DNA of 64,000 nt, from positions 62,001 through 126,000 of the forward strand of contig NZ_JALJYF010000001.1 in assembly GCF_024170465.1 (NCBI RefSeq), written 5' to 3'. The stretch comes from Natronospira proteinivora. Lineage in GTDB: Bacteria > Pseudomonadota > Gammaproteobacteria > Natronospirales > Natronospiraceae. Below are positions 20,609 to 28,919 of this stretch, piece after piece. Made by a program: the position numbers and the translations under genes. A model generated the notes under the pieces. The model ran no database searches. It was not told where the DNA came from and was given only the letters and a program-made list of their open reading frames with translations. Within the stretch, counting starts at the first letter, position 1. The number at the start of each line of letters is the position of its first letter.

Positions 20609-21571
20609 ATGTCTGCAAAATCCTATCTGCATATTGTTGCGGCCGTCCTGACTGCTCAGGACGGCCGCATCCTCGCCTCAACCCGTCCCAAGGGGCGTTC
20701 CATGAGCAACCGTTGGGAGTTTCCCGGCGGCAAGGTGGAATCGGGAGAAGGCCGTTGGACAGCCTTGGTGCGTGAACTCCAGGAAGAGTTGGACCTTACC
20801 CCGACCCGGGGCAGACCATTGATTCGCCTCAAGCATGATTATCCCGATGGCCCCTCGGTGGATCTGGATGTATGGCGGGTGTGGGATTGGCAAGGCGTGC
20901 CACGTGCCCGGGAAGGGCAGGTCTTCGACTGGTTTGAAGGGGATGCCCTGACCGAGCTGAATTTTCTGGCAGCCAATACCCCGATCGTGGCGGCGGCTCG
21001 CCTGCCGGATCGCTATTTGATCACGCCGGATTGGGGAGATGCATCATTGATCCCGGATGGGGTGGAAGCTGCGGCCCGTGGCGGCGTTGGTCTGATCCAA
21101 TTGAGAGGCGCATGGTTGAAAACGGGGGCGGCCGAATCCTGGGTCAGCGAGGCGGTAAGCCGGGCCCGGGCCCTGGGGACGAAGGTAGTGGTCAATGGGG
21201 ATGTGGATTTGGCCCGTGCCTGGGGGGCTGATGGCGTACACCTGTCAGCCCGTGCCGCCAGCGTCCTTGAGCAGCGCCCCATGCCCCGACCTGCCTTGGT
21301 GGGGGTGTCATGCCACTCGGCGGAAGAACTACGCCAGGCGGAGGCCCTGGGGGCCGATTTTGCCACCTTGGGCCATGTTCGCACCACGCCCAGCCATCCG
21401 CACCAGCCTCCCCTCGGAGAAGCCACCTTTTTTGCCCTTGCCGAAGACGCCCGAATACCAGTCTATGCCATTGGCGGTATGGGAACGGACGATATTCCCT
21501 GTTTGCAATCCCGCTCCATTCAGGGCGTGGCTGCTATTCGCGGGTTGTGGCCGGAGCGGGATAAGGTTTAG
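20609..21571 (+). CDS. Nudix hydrolase fused to a ThiE/TenI-like domain
   Basis: Residues 1-130 are a MutT-type Nudix domain expected to hydrolyse oxidised nucleotides. The Nudix box runs from Gly41 to Leu63 with E47, R55, E56, E59 and E60 in place, though the usual GxG-type Gly before the final hydrophobic is Asp (EELDL). Residues about 140-320 resemble thiamine-phosphate synthase, but key positions differ: QLRGAW instead of QLREK, VNGDVDL instead of NDRVDL, HLSARAAS instead of HLGQEDL. A regulatory or scavenging role is therefore as likely as true ThiE activity. An alternative GTG start is at 20576. It overlaps the convergent yacG by four bases. Confidence 0.85.
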   Translation: MSAKSYLHIVAAVLTAQDGRILASTRPKGRSMSNRWEFPGGKVESGEGRWTALVRELQEELDLTPTRGRPLIRLKHDYPDGPSVDLDVWRVWDWQGVPRAREGQVFDWFEGDALTELNFLAANTPIVAAARLPDRYLITPDWGDASLIPDGVEAAARGGVGLIQLRGAWLKTGAAESWVSEAVSRARALGTKVVVNGDVDLARAWGADGVHLSARAASVLEQRPMPRPALVGVSCHSAEELRQAEALGADFATLGHVRTTPSHPHQPPLGEATFFALAEDARIPVYAIGGMGTDDIPCLQSRSIQGVAAIRGLWPERDKV

Positions 21572-21753
21572 TCCTGCTCGTCCTCCCAGGCCGGCGGTGC
21601 ATCATCGGGAATACGTTTTTCCTCGCTGAACCACTCGCCCAGATCCACCATGCGACAACGTTCACTGCAAAAGGGGCGCCAGCGGTTTTCTGGAGAAAAG
21701 CGGGTTTTCTCGCCGCAGTGGGGACAGGACACTTCAGGGGGTTTTCGACTCAT
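21568..21753 (-). CDS. yacG: YacG, zinc-binding DNA gyrase inhibitor family
   Basis: A 61-residue zinc protein with CPHC at residues 10-13 and FCSERC about 15 residues later, followed by the family's DLGEWFSEEKRIP. In E. coli YacG inhibits gyrase. The start used is the ATG of MSRKPPEVSCPHC; a GTG nine bases upstream is less likely. It is the last gene in the coaE-zapD-yacG series. Confidence 0.93.
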   Translation of the reverse strand: MSRKPPEVSCPHCGEKTRFSPENRWRPFCSERCRMVDLGEWFSEEKRIPDDAPPAWEDEQD

Positions 21754-21780
21754 GGCAAACACAGGGGTCCGACTTGGGTT

Positions 21781-22578
21781 TTAGAGTTGGCAGAGGGCCA
21801 GCCCGAAATGTACGTCGTCACTTACAGGGTCCGCCTGGCCAGCCAGATCACCGAGATTCAGAAAGCGAACAGTGAAACGATGGCGATTGCCGCTGATCTC
21901 CGGATACAGTCCCGGCTGGGCAATGGTGACTCGCACCATGCGACAATTGGGCTCACCACCGAGGTTGCTGCGATAGAAGCCCCGGATGGCGGTACAGGGC
22001 TCTTCCTGGGCACTGCCGCGAATCAGTTTGAGGACTTCCTTCACCGCCGCCTCAATGGGAGATAGCTGCTCCAGCCAGGCCTCCACATCGGGTTTTCGAT
22101 CTTCCGCGGATTGCTCCAGCCAGGCATGCAGGCGGGGCAAGTCAAAGCCGCAGGTTCCGCCGGGAATGCTCAGGCGTTGCTGGATCATGGCCAGAAAATC
22201 ATTCTCCCGTAATGGCCGGTCCGGCGACATCTGCCCAGCACTCAGCCCCTCCCGTACGATTGCCAGCTGATCCAGCACGCCGTTCAGGCGCTTCTTGTCC
22301 ACGCCTTCATGGTGACTGTAATCCCGGAGCGCCTGGCAGAGGCGATCGGTCTCCTTCAGCAGGGCCCGGCGTACGTCACCCCGACCCATCAGGGCCAGGA
22401 TTTCCAGCACGGTTTCCGCGCCGCTGAGACTGTCCCAGGCCGATTGTCGGGACACGGCGTGACGGGCTCGCCGGAACAGATGTTCGAGACGCAAAAAGGT
22501 CCGAATCTGTTCGTTGAAGGGCTGCTCATAGGTCACCCGTGCCGCAGCGGGTCCATTGACGATCGCGTGGGAACTCAT
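21781..22578 (-). CDS. zapD: ZapD, Z-ring associated protein
   Basis: Cross-links FtsZ filaments through the FtsZ C-terminal peptide. It has 265 residues from the ATG at 22578; E. coli ZapD has 247. The N-terminal helical domain reads VTYEQPFNEQIRTFLRLEHLFRRA, the family hallmark, and the C-terminal beta domain ends RFLNLGDLAGQADPVSDDVHFGLALCQL. It sits between coaE and yacG as in many gammaproteobacteria. The partner FtsZ is encoded 8 kb away. Confidence 0.93.
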   Translation of the reverse strand: MSSHAIVNGPAAARVTYEQPFNEQIRTFLRLEHLFRRARHAVSRQSAWDSLSGAETVLEILALMGRGDVRRALLKETDRLCQALRDYSHHEGVDKKRLNGVLDQLAIVREGLSAGQMSPDRPLRENDFLAMIQQRLSIPGGTCGFDLPRLHAWLEQSAEDRKPDVEAWLEQLSPIEAAVKEVLKLIRGSAQEEPCTAIRGFYRSNLGGEPNCRMVRVTIAQPGLYPEISGNRHRFTVRFLNLGDLAGQADPVSDDVHFGLALCQL

Positions 22579-22659
22579 GCCCGGTATTCTCGCTGACCCA
22601 TGGTCCCTTTCCAACCCCTGGCCGATCCGGCTCTACACAATGTCCGGCAGAGCCGCTTG

Positions 22660-23274
22660 CTACCGGCATTCATTGCGAAGTGCCTGGTCCAGTTTGTCGA
22701 CCTGTAGATGGAGCTGGTCCAGATCACCGTCATTGTCAATTACCCAGTCCGCGATGGCGCGCCGCTCGGTTTCGCTGGCCTGGGCGGCGACCAGTCTTTC
22801 CGCCGCAGCCTCATCCACCCCGTCTCGGGTCATCAGGCGTTGAATGCGGAGCGGTCTGGGGGCTTCCACGGTGATGATGCGGTCAAATTGCCCACCATGG
22901 CCGCTTTCGGCCAGCAGTGGGATTTCGGCCACGGCGTAGGGACCTTCGGCTTGAGCCAGCCGGCTCTTGAGGCGATCCATGATCAGGGGATGAAGAATGG
23001 CTTCCAGCTGACCACGATCCTGTTCACTGTCCAGAATACGGTCTCTCAAAGCGGCCCGATCCAGTCGACCCTGCTGATTCAGTACTTGTTCACCAAAAAC
23101 CGCTACCACGGCCTCCAGCCCCGCCTCGCCCGGCTCAACCACTTCACGGGCCAGGGTATCGGTATCGATGACCGTGATGCCGCTTTCGGCAAGGCGGCGG
23201 GCAACCGCGGATTTGCCACTGCCGGCTCCGCCGGTGAGGGCAATTCTCAGCGGTCCTCGATGCGCCTCAGTCAT
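22660..23274 (-). CDS. coaE: Dephospho-CoA kinase
   Basis: Last step of coenzyme A synthesis, phosphorylating dephospho-CoA. It has 204 residues with P-loop TGGAGSGKS at about 14-22, the substrate motif IDTDTLAREVV, and the lid region RLMTRDGVDEAAAERLVAAQ. It lies 7 bases downstream of pilD in the order pilD-coaE-zapD-yacG. Confidence 0.95.
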   Translation of the reverse strand: MTEAHRGPLRIALTGGAGSGKSAVARRLAESGITVIDTDTLAREVVEPGEAGLEAVVAVFGEQVLNQQGRLDRAALRDRILDSEQDRGQLEAILHPLIMDRLKSRLAQAEGPYAVAEIPLLAESGHGGQFDRIITVEAPRPLRIQRLMTRDGVDEAAAERLVAAQASETERRAIADWVIDNDGDLDQLHLQVDKLDQALRNECR

Positions 23275-23281
23275 ATTGATC

Positions 23282-24166
23282 TCAGTATCCCGACAGTCTC
23301 AGGTAATGCTCGATGATGGGGTCACCCCAGAACAGGCCAATCAGGCCGGCCCCGGCCAGGAAGGGGCCAAAGGGCATGGGCCGGCCCTGGACTTTTTGGC
23401 CGGCCAGCATCATGACCAGGGCCCCCAGCAGGCCCAGGGCCGAGCCTAAGAGCACCACCAGGGGAATCACCGTCCAGCCCATCCAGGCGCCCAGCAGCCC
23501 CATGAGCTTGAAATCTCCATAGCCCATGCCTTCCTTGCCGGTGAGCAGGCGGAACAGGTGGTAGACGCTCCACAGGGAGAGATAGCCCACGGCCGCTCCC
23601 ATGATGGCCTGTTCCGGGGCCAGGGGCGCACTGGGGTGCAGGGAGACGAGCAGGCCCAGCCAGAGCAGGGGCAGGGTGAGCTGGTCCGGCAGTAGCTGAT
23701 GCTCCAGGTCGATGAAACTCATCGCCACCAGGCCCCAGACCAGCGGCAGCAGAGTCAGGCTGAACAGGCTGATTCCGCTGCTCAGCAAGATCCCCACGGT
23801 CAGGGTTGCCACCAGCAATTCCACGGCCGGGTAGCGCAGGGAAATGCGCATGCCGCAGCCCGGGCAGCGGGCCCGGAGCAAAAGGTAGCTGATCAGGGGG
23901 ATGTTTTCCCAAGCCTTGATCATGCGCCCGCAGCCCGGACAGCGTGAACGGGGCTTGACCAGGTTATAGGGCGCTTCATCGGCCGGGGCATGTTCGGGGG
24001 CTTCCAGTAGGGCCGCGCATTCACTTTTCCAGCCCTGCATCATCATGATGGGCAGGCGGTGGATGACCACATTGATGAAACTGCCCACGATCAGCCCCAG
24101 TGCTGTGGCGCCGATCCAAAAGACCCAGGTGAACTCGGCTTTGAAGGCGATGAGTGTGTCGATCAT
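23282..24166 (-). CDS. pilD: PilD, type IV prepilin peptidase and N-methyltransferase
   Basis: Inner-membrane aspartyl protease that cleaves prepilin leaders and methylates the new N-terminus. The start is ATG 24166, giving 294 residues. The cytoplasmic loop contains two CPGCG motifs for zinc. Catalytic aspartates are in SFIDLEHQLLPDQLT and GYGDFKLMG. About eight membrane segments are evident. It is downstream of pilB and pilC and upstream of coaE, the classical order. Confidence 0.95.
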   Translation of the reverse strand: MIDTLIAFKAEFTWVFWIGATALGLIVGSFINVVIHRLPIMMMQGWKSECAALLEAPEHAPADEAPYNLVKPRSRCPGCGRMIKAWENIPLISYLLLRARCPGCGMRISLRYPAVELLVATLTVGILLSSGISLFSLTLLPLVWGLVAMSFIDLEHQLLPDQLTLPLLWLGLLVSLHPSAPLAPEQAIMGAAVGYLSLWSVYHLFRLLTGKEGMGYGDFKLMGLLGAWMGWTVIPLVVLLGSALGLLGALVMMLAGQKVQGRPMPFGPFLAGAGLIGLFWGDPIIEHYLRLSGY

Positions 24167-24240
24167 GTTGGCGCGTCCGAATCGAGGGGCCCTGTGCAAA
24201 GCCCCCAGGTTACTGGTTGAGTGGTCGTCGGAGGGTGTTC

Positions 24241-25479
24241 TTAGACAACCTCACCCAGCTGGAAGATGGGCAGGTACATGGCAATCACCAGACCACCCAC
24301 CAGGACACCGAGGATGGCCATGATCATCGGTTCCAGCAGGCTGGACAGGGAATCCACGGCATTGTCCACCCTTTCCTCGTAGAAGTCCGCTACCTTGTTG
24401 GCCATGGTGTCGATGGAGCCGGCTTCCTCGCCGATGGCGATCATCTGGGTCACCATGCTGGGGAAAATGCCCTGCTCATCCATGGCCACGTTCAATTGCT
24501 GACCGGTGGACACATTATCTTTCATCTTGAGGATGGCTTCCTCGTAGATCACATTGCCGGTGGCGCCGGCCACGGATTCCAGGGCTTCCACCAGGGGGAC
24601 ACCAGCACTGAACATGGTGGACAGGGTACGGGCGAAGCGAGCAGTGGCCGCATCCTGGATGATGGGGCCCAGTTGGGGAATCTTGAGGACCATTCGGTCA
24701 ATCAGGCGATGGAAGGCCGGGCTGCGTTTCTTGAGATAGACGAAGCCGGAGAAAAAGGCCACCAGGCCAATGATCACGATCCAGCCCCGGGTCTGGGCAA
24801 ATTCAGATAAGTCGATGACCATGCGGGTGAAGGCTGGCAAATCGGCACCGAAGCCCGCAAACAAGTCCTCGAACTGGGGCACCACATAGATCAGCAGAAT
24901 GGCTGTAACGATAAAGGCCACTATCAGCACTGCGGTGGGGTAGAACAGGGCCTTCTTGATCTTGGCTTTCAGGGCCTCGGTCTTTTCCTTGTAGGTGGCG
25001 ATCTTGTCCAGCAGGGATTCCAGGGCCCCGGATTGCTCACCGGAACGAACCAGATTGATGTAGAGCTTGTCGAAGTACTTGGGATGACGTGCCAGGGCAT
25101 CCGCCAGATTGGTGCCGGATTCAATGTCTTCCCGGATCTCCAACAACAGGGCCTGAAAGCTGGGGTTATCGCTGCCTCGGCCGATGATCTCGAAAGACTG
25201 TACCAAGGGTACGCCTGAGCTCATCATGGTGGCCATCTGGCGGGAGAAGATGGAGATATCGCCTGGCGTGATCTTCTTGCCCTTGCCCATGTTGGCAAAG
25301 GCACTTTCCCGGCGAACCTTGGTGGGGGCGATACCCTTCTTGCGAACCTGTTGTTTGGCAATCGCCTCGGAAGGGCCGGTTATGGTACCGGAGACCTTTT
25401 TGCCCTTGGCGTCTGTGCCTTCCCACTTGAACTTGTATTCCTTGGTTCGGGCGGTTTTCTTGCTTGCTGCCTTGGCCAT
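24241..25479 (-). CDS. pilC: PilC, type IV pilus inner-membrane platform protein
   Basis: Polytopic platform protein on which the PilB motor assembles pilin. The 412-residue protein has an N-terminal basic region (MAKAASKKTARTKEYKFKWEG), two T2SSF domains (one from about 80, starting ISIFSRQMATMMSSGVPLVQSFEI; one from about 280, starting ARFARTLSTMFSAGVPLVEALESV), and three membrane segments. Confidence 0.95.
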   Translation of the reverse strand: MAKAASKKTARTKEYKFKWEGTDAKGKKVSGTITGPSEAIAKQQVRKKGIAPTKVRRESAFANMGKGKKITPGDISIFSRQMATMMSSGVPLVQSFEIIGRGSDNPSFQALLLEIREDIESGTNLADALARHPKYFDKLYINLVRSGEQSGALESLLDKIATYKEKTEALKAKIKKALFYPTAVLIVAFIVTAILLIYVVPQFEDLFAGFGADLPAFTRMVIDLSEFAQTRGWIVIIGLVAFFSGFVYLKKRSPAFHRLIDRMVLKIPQLGPIIQDAATARFARTLSTMFSAGVPLVEALESVAGATGNVIYEEAILKMKDNVSTGQQLNVAMDEQGIFPSMVTQMIAIGEEAGSIDTMANKVADFYEERVDNAVDSLSSLLEPMIMAILGVLVGGLVIAMYLPIFQLGEVV

Positions 25480-25611
25480 TACTTACCCCATATCAAGAAA
25501 TGTCAGCCGACTTGGCCCGGCGACATGAACCTCGGCTATTAAAGCACAGTCCCAGTCTGGTAGCGAAATTTCACCCAAAACCATCGGGCCGGCAAGCCTG
25601 CCCACCCTTTT

Positions 25612-27330
25612 CTAGTCGGTGGTTACCCGCATGATTTCCTCCAGGCTGGTGACCCCTTCCTTGACCTTGTTGAGACCGGAACGGCGCAGGTCCTGGATGC
25701 CGTCTTCATCGGCGGTTTCGGCAATTTGCATGGAATTACCCCCTTCCATGATGATCCGACCGATGTTCTCGGTCACCGGCATGACCTGATAGATACCCAC
25801 CCGGCCCTTGTAACCCTCATTGCATTGGTCACAGCCCACCGGACCGTAAGGCTTGACCCCTTCGTCCAGTTCCTGCTCCGTGAAGCCGGCCCGGGAGAGG
25901 GCTTCCCGGGGGATATCCACGGGCTTCTTGCAGTTGTTGCAGAGACGCCGGCCGAGCCGCTGGGCAATGATCAGGCTCACCGAGCTGGCGATGGCATAGG
26001 GTTGCACGCCCATGTCCACCAGGCGGGCTAGGGTCTTGGGGGCGTCATTGGTATGCAGGGTGGAGAGCACCATGTGGCCGGTCTGGGCGGCCTTGATGGC
26101 GATCTCGGCCGTTTCCAGGTCACGGATCTCACCCACCAGGATCACATCCGGATCCTGACGCAAAAAGGCCCGCAGGGCGGCGGCGAAGGTCAGTCCCACC
26201 TTGGGTTGAACGTTGACCTGGTTTACCCCGGGCAGCTGGATTTCGGCCGGATCCTCGGCGGTGGAGATATTGCGGTCCGGGGTGTTGAGGATATTCACCC
26301 CGGTATACAGGGAGACCGTCTTACCGCTACCGGTGGGGCCGGTCACCAGAATCATGCCGTAGGGCTTGTTGAGATTGTCCAGATAAAGCTCTTTTTGATG
26401 CTCCTCATAGCCCAGGGCCTCGATGCCCATCATGGCACTGCCCGGGTCGAGAATACGCATGACGATCTTTTCGCCGAACAGTGTGGGGCAGGTGCTGACA
26501 CGAAAGTCGATGGACTTGTTCTTGGACAGCTTCATCTTGATCCGCCCGTCCTGGGGGATGCGGCGTTCCGAGATATCCAGACGGGACATTACCTTGAGCC
26601 GTGCCGCCAGTTTGGTGGAGAGATTCACCGGCGGTTTGGCCACTTCCCGCAGCATGCCGTCCTGGCGAAAGCGGACCCGGTAGAATTTCTCATAGGGTTC
26701 GAAATGGATATCCGAGGCGCCCTGCTTGATGGCATCCAGCAGCACCTTGTTGACGAAACGCACCACCGGGGCGTCGTCGGCATCGTCCTTGGCACTGACC
26801 GCGCCCTTGTCGCCGCCTTCTTCATCTTCACCCACCTCCAGATCGAGTTCGTCGTCATCGAACTCGCCCAGGGCGTCGTCCATGCTTTCGAAGACCTTGT
26901 CCAGGGCCAGCATGAGCTTGTCGTCTTCCACCACCACCGGCTCCACCATGCAGCCGGTGTGGAACTTGATTTCATCCTGGGCCTGGAGATTGGTGGGATC
27001 GGAGAGGCCGAGAAACAGGCGCTTGCCCCGCTTGAAAAGGGGTAGAGCGTGGTGGCGGCGGAGCAGCTTTTCCTCCACGTCCTTTACCGGCGCCTGGGCC
27101 AGGTCCATGATGCTCAGGTCCAGCAGGGGGGCACCGAACTCCTCGGCTGCCAGGTGGGCCAGGGAGTAGGCATCCACCTTCTTCTCTGCCACCAGATAGC
27201 TGATCAGGGATTGGCTGGACTTGACCGCAGCCTGGTTGGCCTCGGCGGTGGCCTCTTCGGATAGCAGGCCCTCGGCGGCGATGCGCCGGGCCAGACCACT
27301 GAGCCGAATGTTGTTTTGGGTTGCCGACAT
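25612..27330 (-). CDS. pilB: PilB, type IV pilus extension ATPase
   Basis: Hexameric secretion ATPase powering pilus extension. The 572-residue protein has a T2SSE N-domain, an unusually acidic linker at about 148-190 (DDALGEFDDDELDLEVGEDE), Walker A GPTGSGKT at 331-338, the Asp box and Walker B (DPDVILVGEIRDLETAEIA), and the tetracysteine zinc site (CNNC then CDQC). The acidic linker fits the acid-rich proteins of the window. Of the usual pilB-C-D set nothing is missing. Confidence 0.95.
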   Translation of the reverse strand: MSATQNNIRLSGLARRIAAEGLLSEEATAEANQAAVKSSQSLISYLVAEKKVDAYSLAHLAAEEFGAPLLDLSIMDLAQAPVKDVEEKLLRRHHALPLFKRGKRLFLGLSDPTNLQAQDEIKFHTGCMVEPVVVEDDKLMLALDKVFESMDDALGEFDDDELDLEVGEDEEGGDKGAVSAKDDADDAPVVRFVNKVLLDAIKQGASDIHFEPYEKFYRVRFRQDGMLREVAKPPVNLSTKLAARLKVMSRLDISERRIPQDGRIKMKLSKNKSIDFRVSTCPTLFGEKIVMRILDPGSAMMGIEALGYEEHQKELYLDNLNKPYGMILVTGPTGSGKTVSLYTGVNILNTPDRNISTAEDPAEIQLPGVNQVNVQPKVGLTFAAALRAFLRQDPDVILVGEIRDLETAEIAIKAAQTGHMVLSTLHTNDAPKTLARLVDMGVQPYAIASSVSLIIAQRLGRRLCNNCKKPVDIPREALSRAGFTEQELDEGVKPYGPVGCDQCNEGYKGRVGIYQVMPVTENIGRIIMEGGNSMQIAETADEDGIQDLRRSGLNKVKEGVTSLEEIMRVTTD

Positions 27331-27424
27331 GGGTTCTTCCAGAAGGAGGAGTCTGTCGGAAAGGTTACAACATGCTCGGGGTCTTGCCTACCGGCGCTTT
27401 CAAGCTATATCCGTATTATGCGCT

Positions 27425-27952
27425 TTACCAGCCTCTGCAGATTCCGGACCCCAGCAAATCCAGCTCGGATTCGGAGAAATCACTGTCATCGGCACAACGC
27501 CAGGCCCGCTGATCGTTCTCATCCACCTGGAAGGTGAGGCCATAGGCGCGTCCATCCAACGCTGCGGCTACCTCGATATCCACATCATCCGGGACGCCGG
27601 CGGCATCGGAGCCGAACTGACAGCTCAAGGTCATGCTGGGGTTATCGCCGCTACTGTCCACTTCCGGGTCGTTAAGCCCGCCGTGGCGGCCATGGACCCG
27701 GATGCCCAGTTTGTCGTTGAGATCGGCCACCGTGGTGATCTCGTTTTCAAATCGGGGAAAGCCGCGGCTGGCAATATATTCTTCCAACGGCGTACGCGCC
27801 CCGGCCAGCAGGTTATTGCATTCTGCGAACTGGGAACGAGCTATATAATTGGTGTACTGGGGAATGGCGATGGCTGCGAGAATGCCGATTATAGCCACCA
27901 CAATCATCAGTTCAATCAGTGTAAAACCTTGATTACGGGGTTGGCGTTGCAT
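27425..27952 (-). CDS. pilA: Type IV major-pilin-like protein, copy 1
   Basis: Prepilin of 175 residues with leader MQRQPRNQG cleaved before [24 protein letters not shown]. Mature Phe1 and Glu5 are present. Four cysteines occur, the last two (RAWRC and GICRGW) framing a probable disulfide loop at the C-terminus. The globular part is acid-rich. The ribosome-binding site is GGAGG five bases before ATG. It has its own sigma-54 promoter at 28001-28016 and is isolated from the upstream pilin by a strong terminator. Confidence 0.93.
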   Translation of the reverse strand: MQRQPRNQGFTLIELMIVVAIIGILAAIAIPQYTNYIARSQFAECNNLLAGARTPLEEYIASRGFPRFENEITTVADLNDKLGIRVHGRHGGLNDPEVDSSGDNPSMTLSCQFGSDAAGVPDDVDIEVAAALDGRAYGLTFQVDENDQRAWRCADDSDFSESELDLLGSGICRGW

Positions 27953-28000
27953 GATCGCCTCCGGGAATGGCTACTGGAAAAACAGGAATACCGTTTATCA

Positions 28001-28016
28001 AGCAACACCTGTGCCA
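28001..28016 (-). promoter_or_regulatory. Sigma-54 promoter of the downstream pilin gene
   Basis: On the minus strand this reads TGGCACAGGTGTTGCT. The GG and GC dinucleotides are separated by exactly 10 bases, as required for RpoN, and TGGCAC/TTGC match the consensus. It lies about 50 bases before the ATG of the pilin at 27425-27952. The activator is presumably PilR, encoded at 28920-30302. Confidence 0.85.
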
Positions 28017-28081
28017 GGCTAAAAAAATGGGATTAAAGGATCAGGCGTTTAACGTGTGGCTCGGGCCATAGGGGGTTTGGC

Positions 28082-28118
28082 AAAAAAAAGCCCCCGGTCA
28101 TTGACCGGGGGCTTTTTT
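28082..28118 (-). terminator. Strong intrinsic terminator between the two pilin genes
   Basis: GCCCCCGGTCA (28090-28100) pairs with TGACCGGGGGC (28102-28112); a run of eight A on the left and six T on the right gives U-tracts in both directions. In the minus direction it terminates the pilin at 28169-28675, so the second pilin depends on its own promoter. A further inverted repeat (GTTACC and GGAGC arms, 28123-28151) lies between the stop codon and this terminator. Confidence 0.88.
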
Positions 28119-28122
28119 GCGA

Positions 28123-28151
28123 GTTACCGGGAGCGGAAGCTCCTTGGTAAC
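28123..28151. repeat. Inverted repeat just after the second pilin stop codon
   Basis: GTTACC then GGGAGC pair with GCTCC then GGTAAC around GGAA. It is close enough to the following terminator to form a double hairpin in the pilin mRNA 3' end. It also lies about 110-135 bp upstream of the next sigma-54 promoter, so an enhancer function cannot be excluded. Confidence 0.5.
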
Positions 28152-28168
28152 AACATACGCGTTAGGCC

Positions 28169-28675
28169 TTAGTCGCCGTCTTCTTCTGCAGCTTCTTCAC
28201 ACAGGCCGGTCAGGAAGCGGGCTTCCACAGTGGTCTCACAGCTCCACTGATAATCCGGGGTGTCACCATCGTCAGCCTGGTCTTCATAAATATAGGTGGC
28301 GGTTTCATCGCGCAGCATGTCGGAGACTTCAACAGTGTCATCACCTTCACCGGAGCCGAAGGTGTATTCAATTTCCACACTGCCTTCGTCCACGCTGGTG
28401 ATGGCACCGTGACGGCCATAAATGCGCACGCCCAGACGGTCACGGAGTTCATCCGGATCAGTGATGTTGTCATGGAAGGATTCTTCACCACGGCTAGCCA
28501 CATACTCTTCCACGGGGGTGCGGGCACCGCCCAGGATCATGTTGGCCTCGGAGAACTGGGACCGGGCAATGTAGTTGTTGTACTGCGGGATGGCGATGGC
28601 GGCCAGGATGCCGATAATGGCCACCACGATCATCAGTTCGATCAGGGTGAAACCTTTTTGTGCTTGGTTTTTCAT
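28169..28675 (-). CDS. pilA: Type IV major-pilin-like protein, copy 2
   Basis: Prepilin of 168 residues: leader MKNQAQKG, then [20 protein letters not shown]. Its N-terminal region is nearly identical to copy 1, while the globular domain diverges. A C-terminal cysteine pair (WSC and GLC) marks the likely D-loop. By hand count the mature protein has about 36 acidic and 9 basic residues. The start is the ATG at 28675 with a perfect AGGAGG upstream. A sigma-54 promoter is at 28751-28766 and a candidate PilR site at 28839-28853. Confidence 0.93.
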   Translation of the reverse strand: MKNQAQKGFTLIELMIVVAIIGILAAIAIPQYNNYIARSQFSEANMILGGARTPVEEYVASRGEESFHDNITDPDELRDRLGVRIYGRHGAITSVDEGSVEIEYTFGSGEGDDTVEVSDMLRDETATYIYEDQADDGDTPDYQWSCETTVEARFLTGLCEEAAEEDGD

Positions 28676-28750
28676 TGCAACCTCCTCAGGTTGATTCCGT
28701 TCAGCTATCGATTCGACGCAAGGTGCTTCTGTCACCTGAGGGATATTATT

Positions 28751-28766
28751 AGCAATTCACATGCCA
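28751..28766 (-). promoter_or_regulatory. Sigma-54 promoter of the upstream pilin gene
   Basis: The minus strand reads TGGCATGTGAATTGCT with the GG-N10-GC spacing of RpoN promoters. It predicts a start near 28740 and a leader of about 65 nt before the ATG at 28675. Confidence 0.85.
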
Positions 28767-28838
28767 AAAGGAAACCCCTGTGCGGGGCGGTTTTGCGGGG
28801 GGCATTTTTGGGAAAAGGTGACTATTGATGGCGTTGGT

Positions 28839-28853
28839 TGACAAAAAATGTCA
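28839..28853. promoter_or_regulatory. Candidate PilR enhancer site
   Basis: Perfect inverted repeat TGACA-AAAAA-TGTCA centred roughly 105 bp upstream of the predicted sigma-54 start. PilR of Pseudomonas is known to use TGTC-type elements about 80-120 bp upstream of pilA. Assignment to PilR is inference. Confidence 0.55.
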
Positions 28854-28919
28854 GTCGCTATCGATTATCGTGCTTATGTCAGGTTCAGGTCGCCCCGAAA
28901 GACCCAATTCGGCCGTGAA

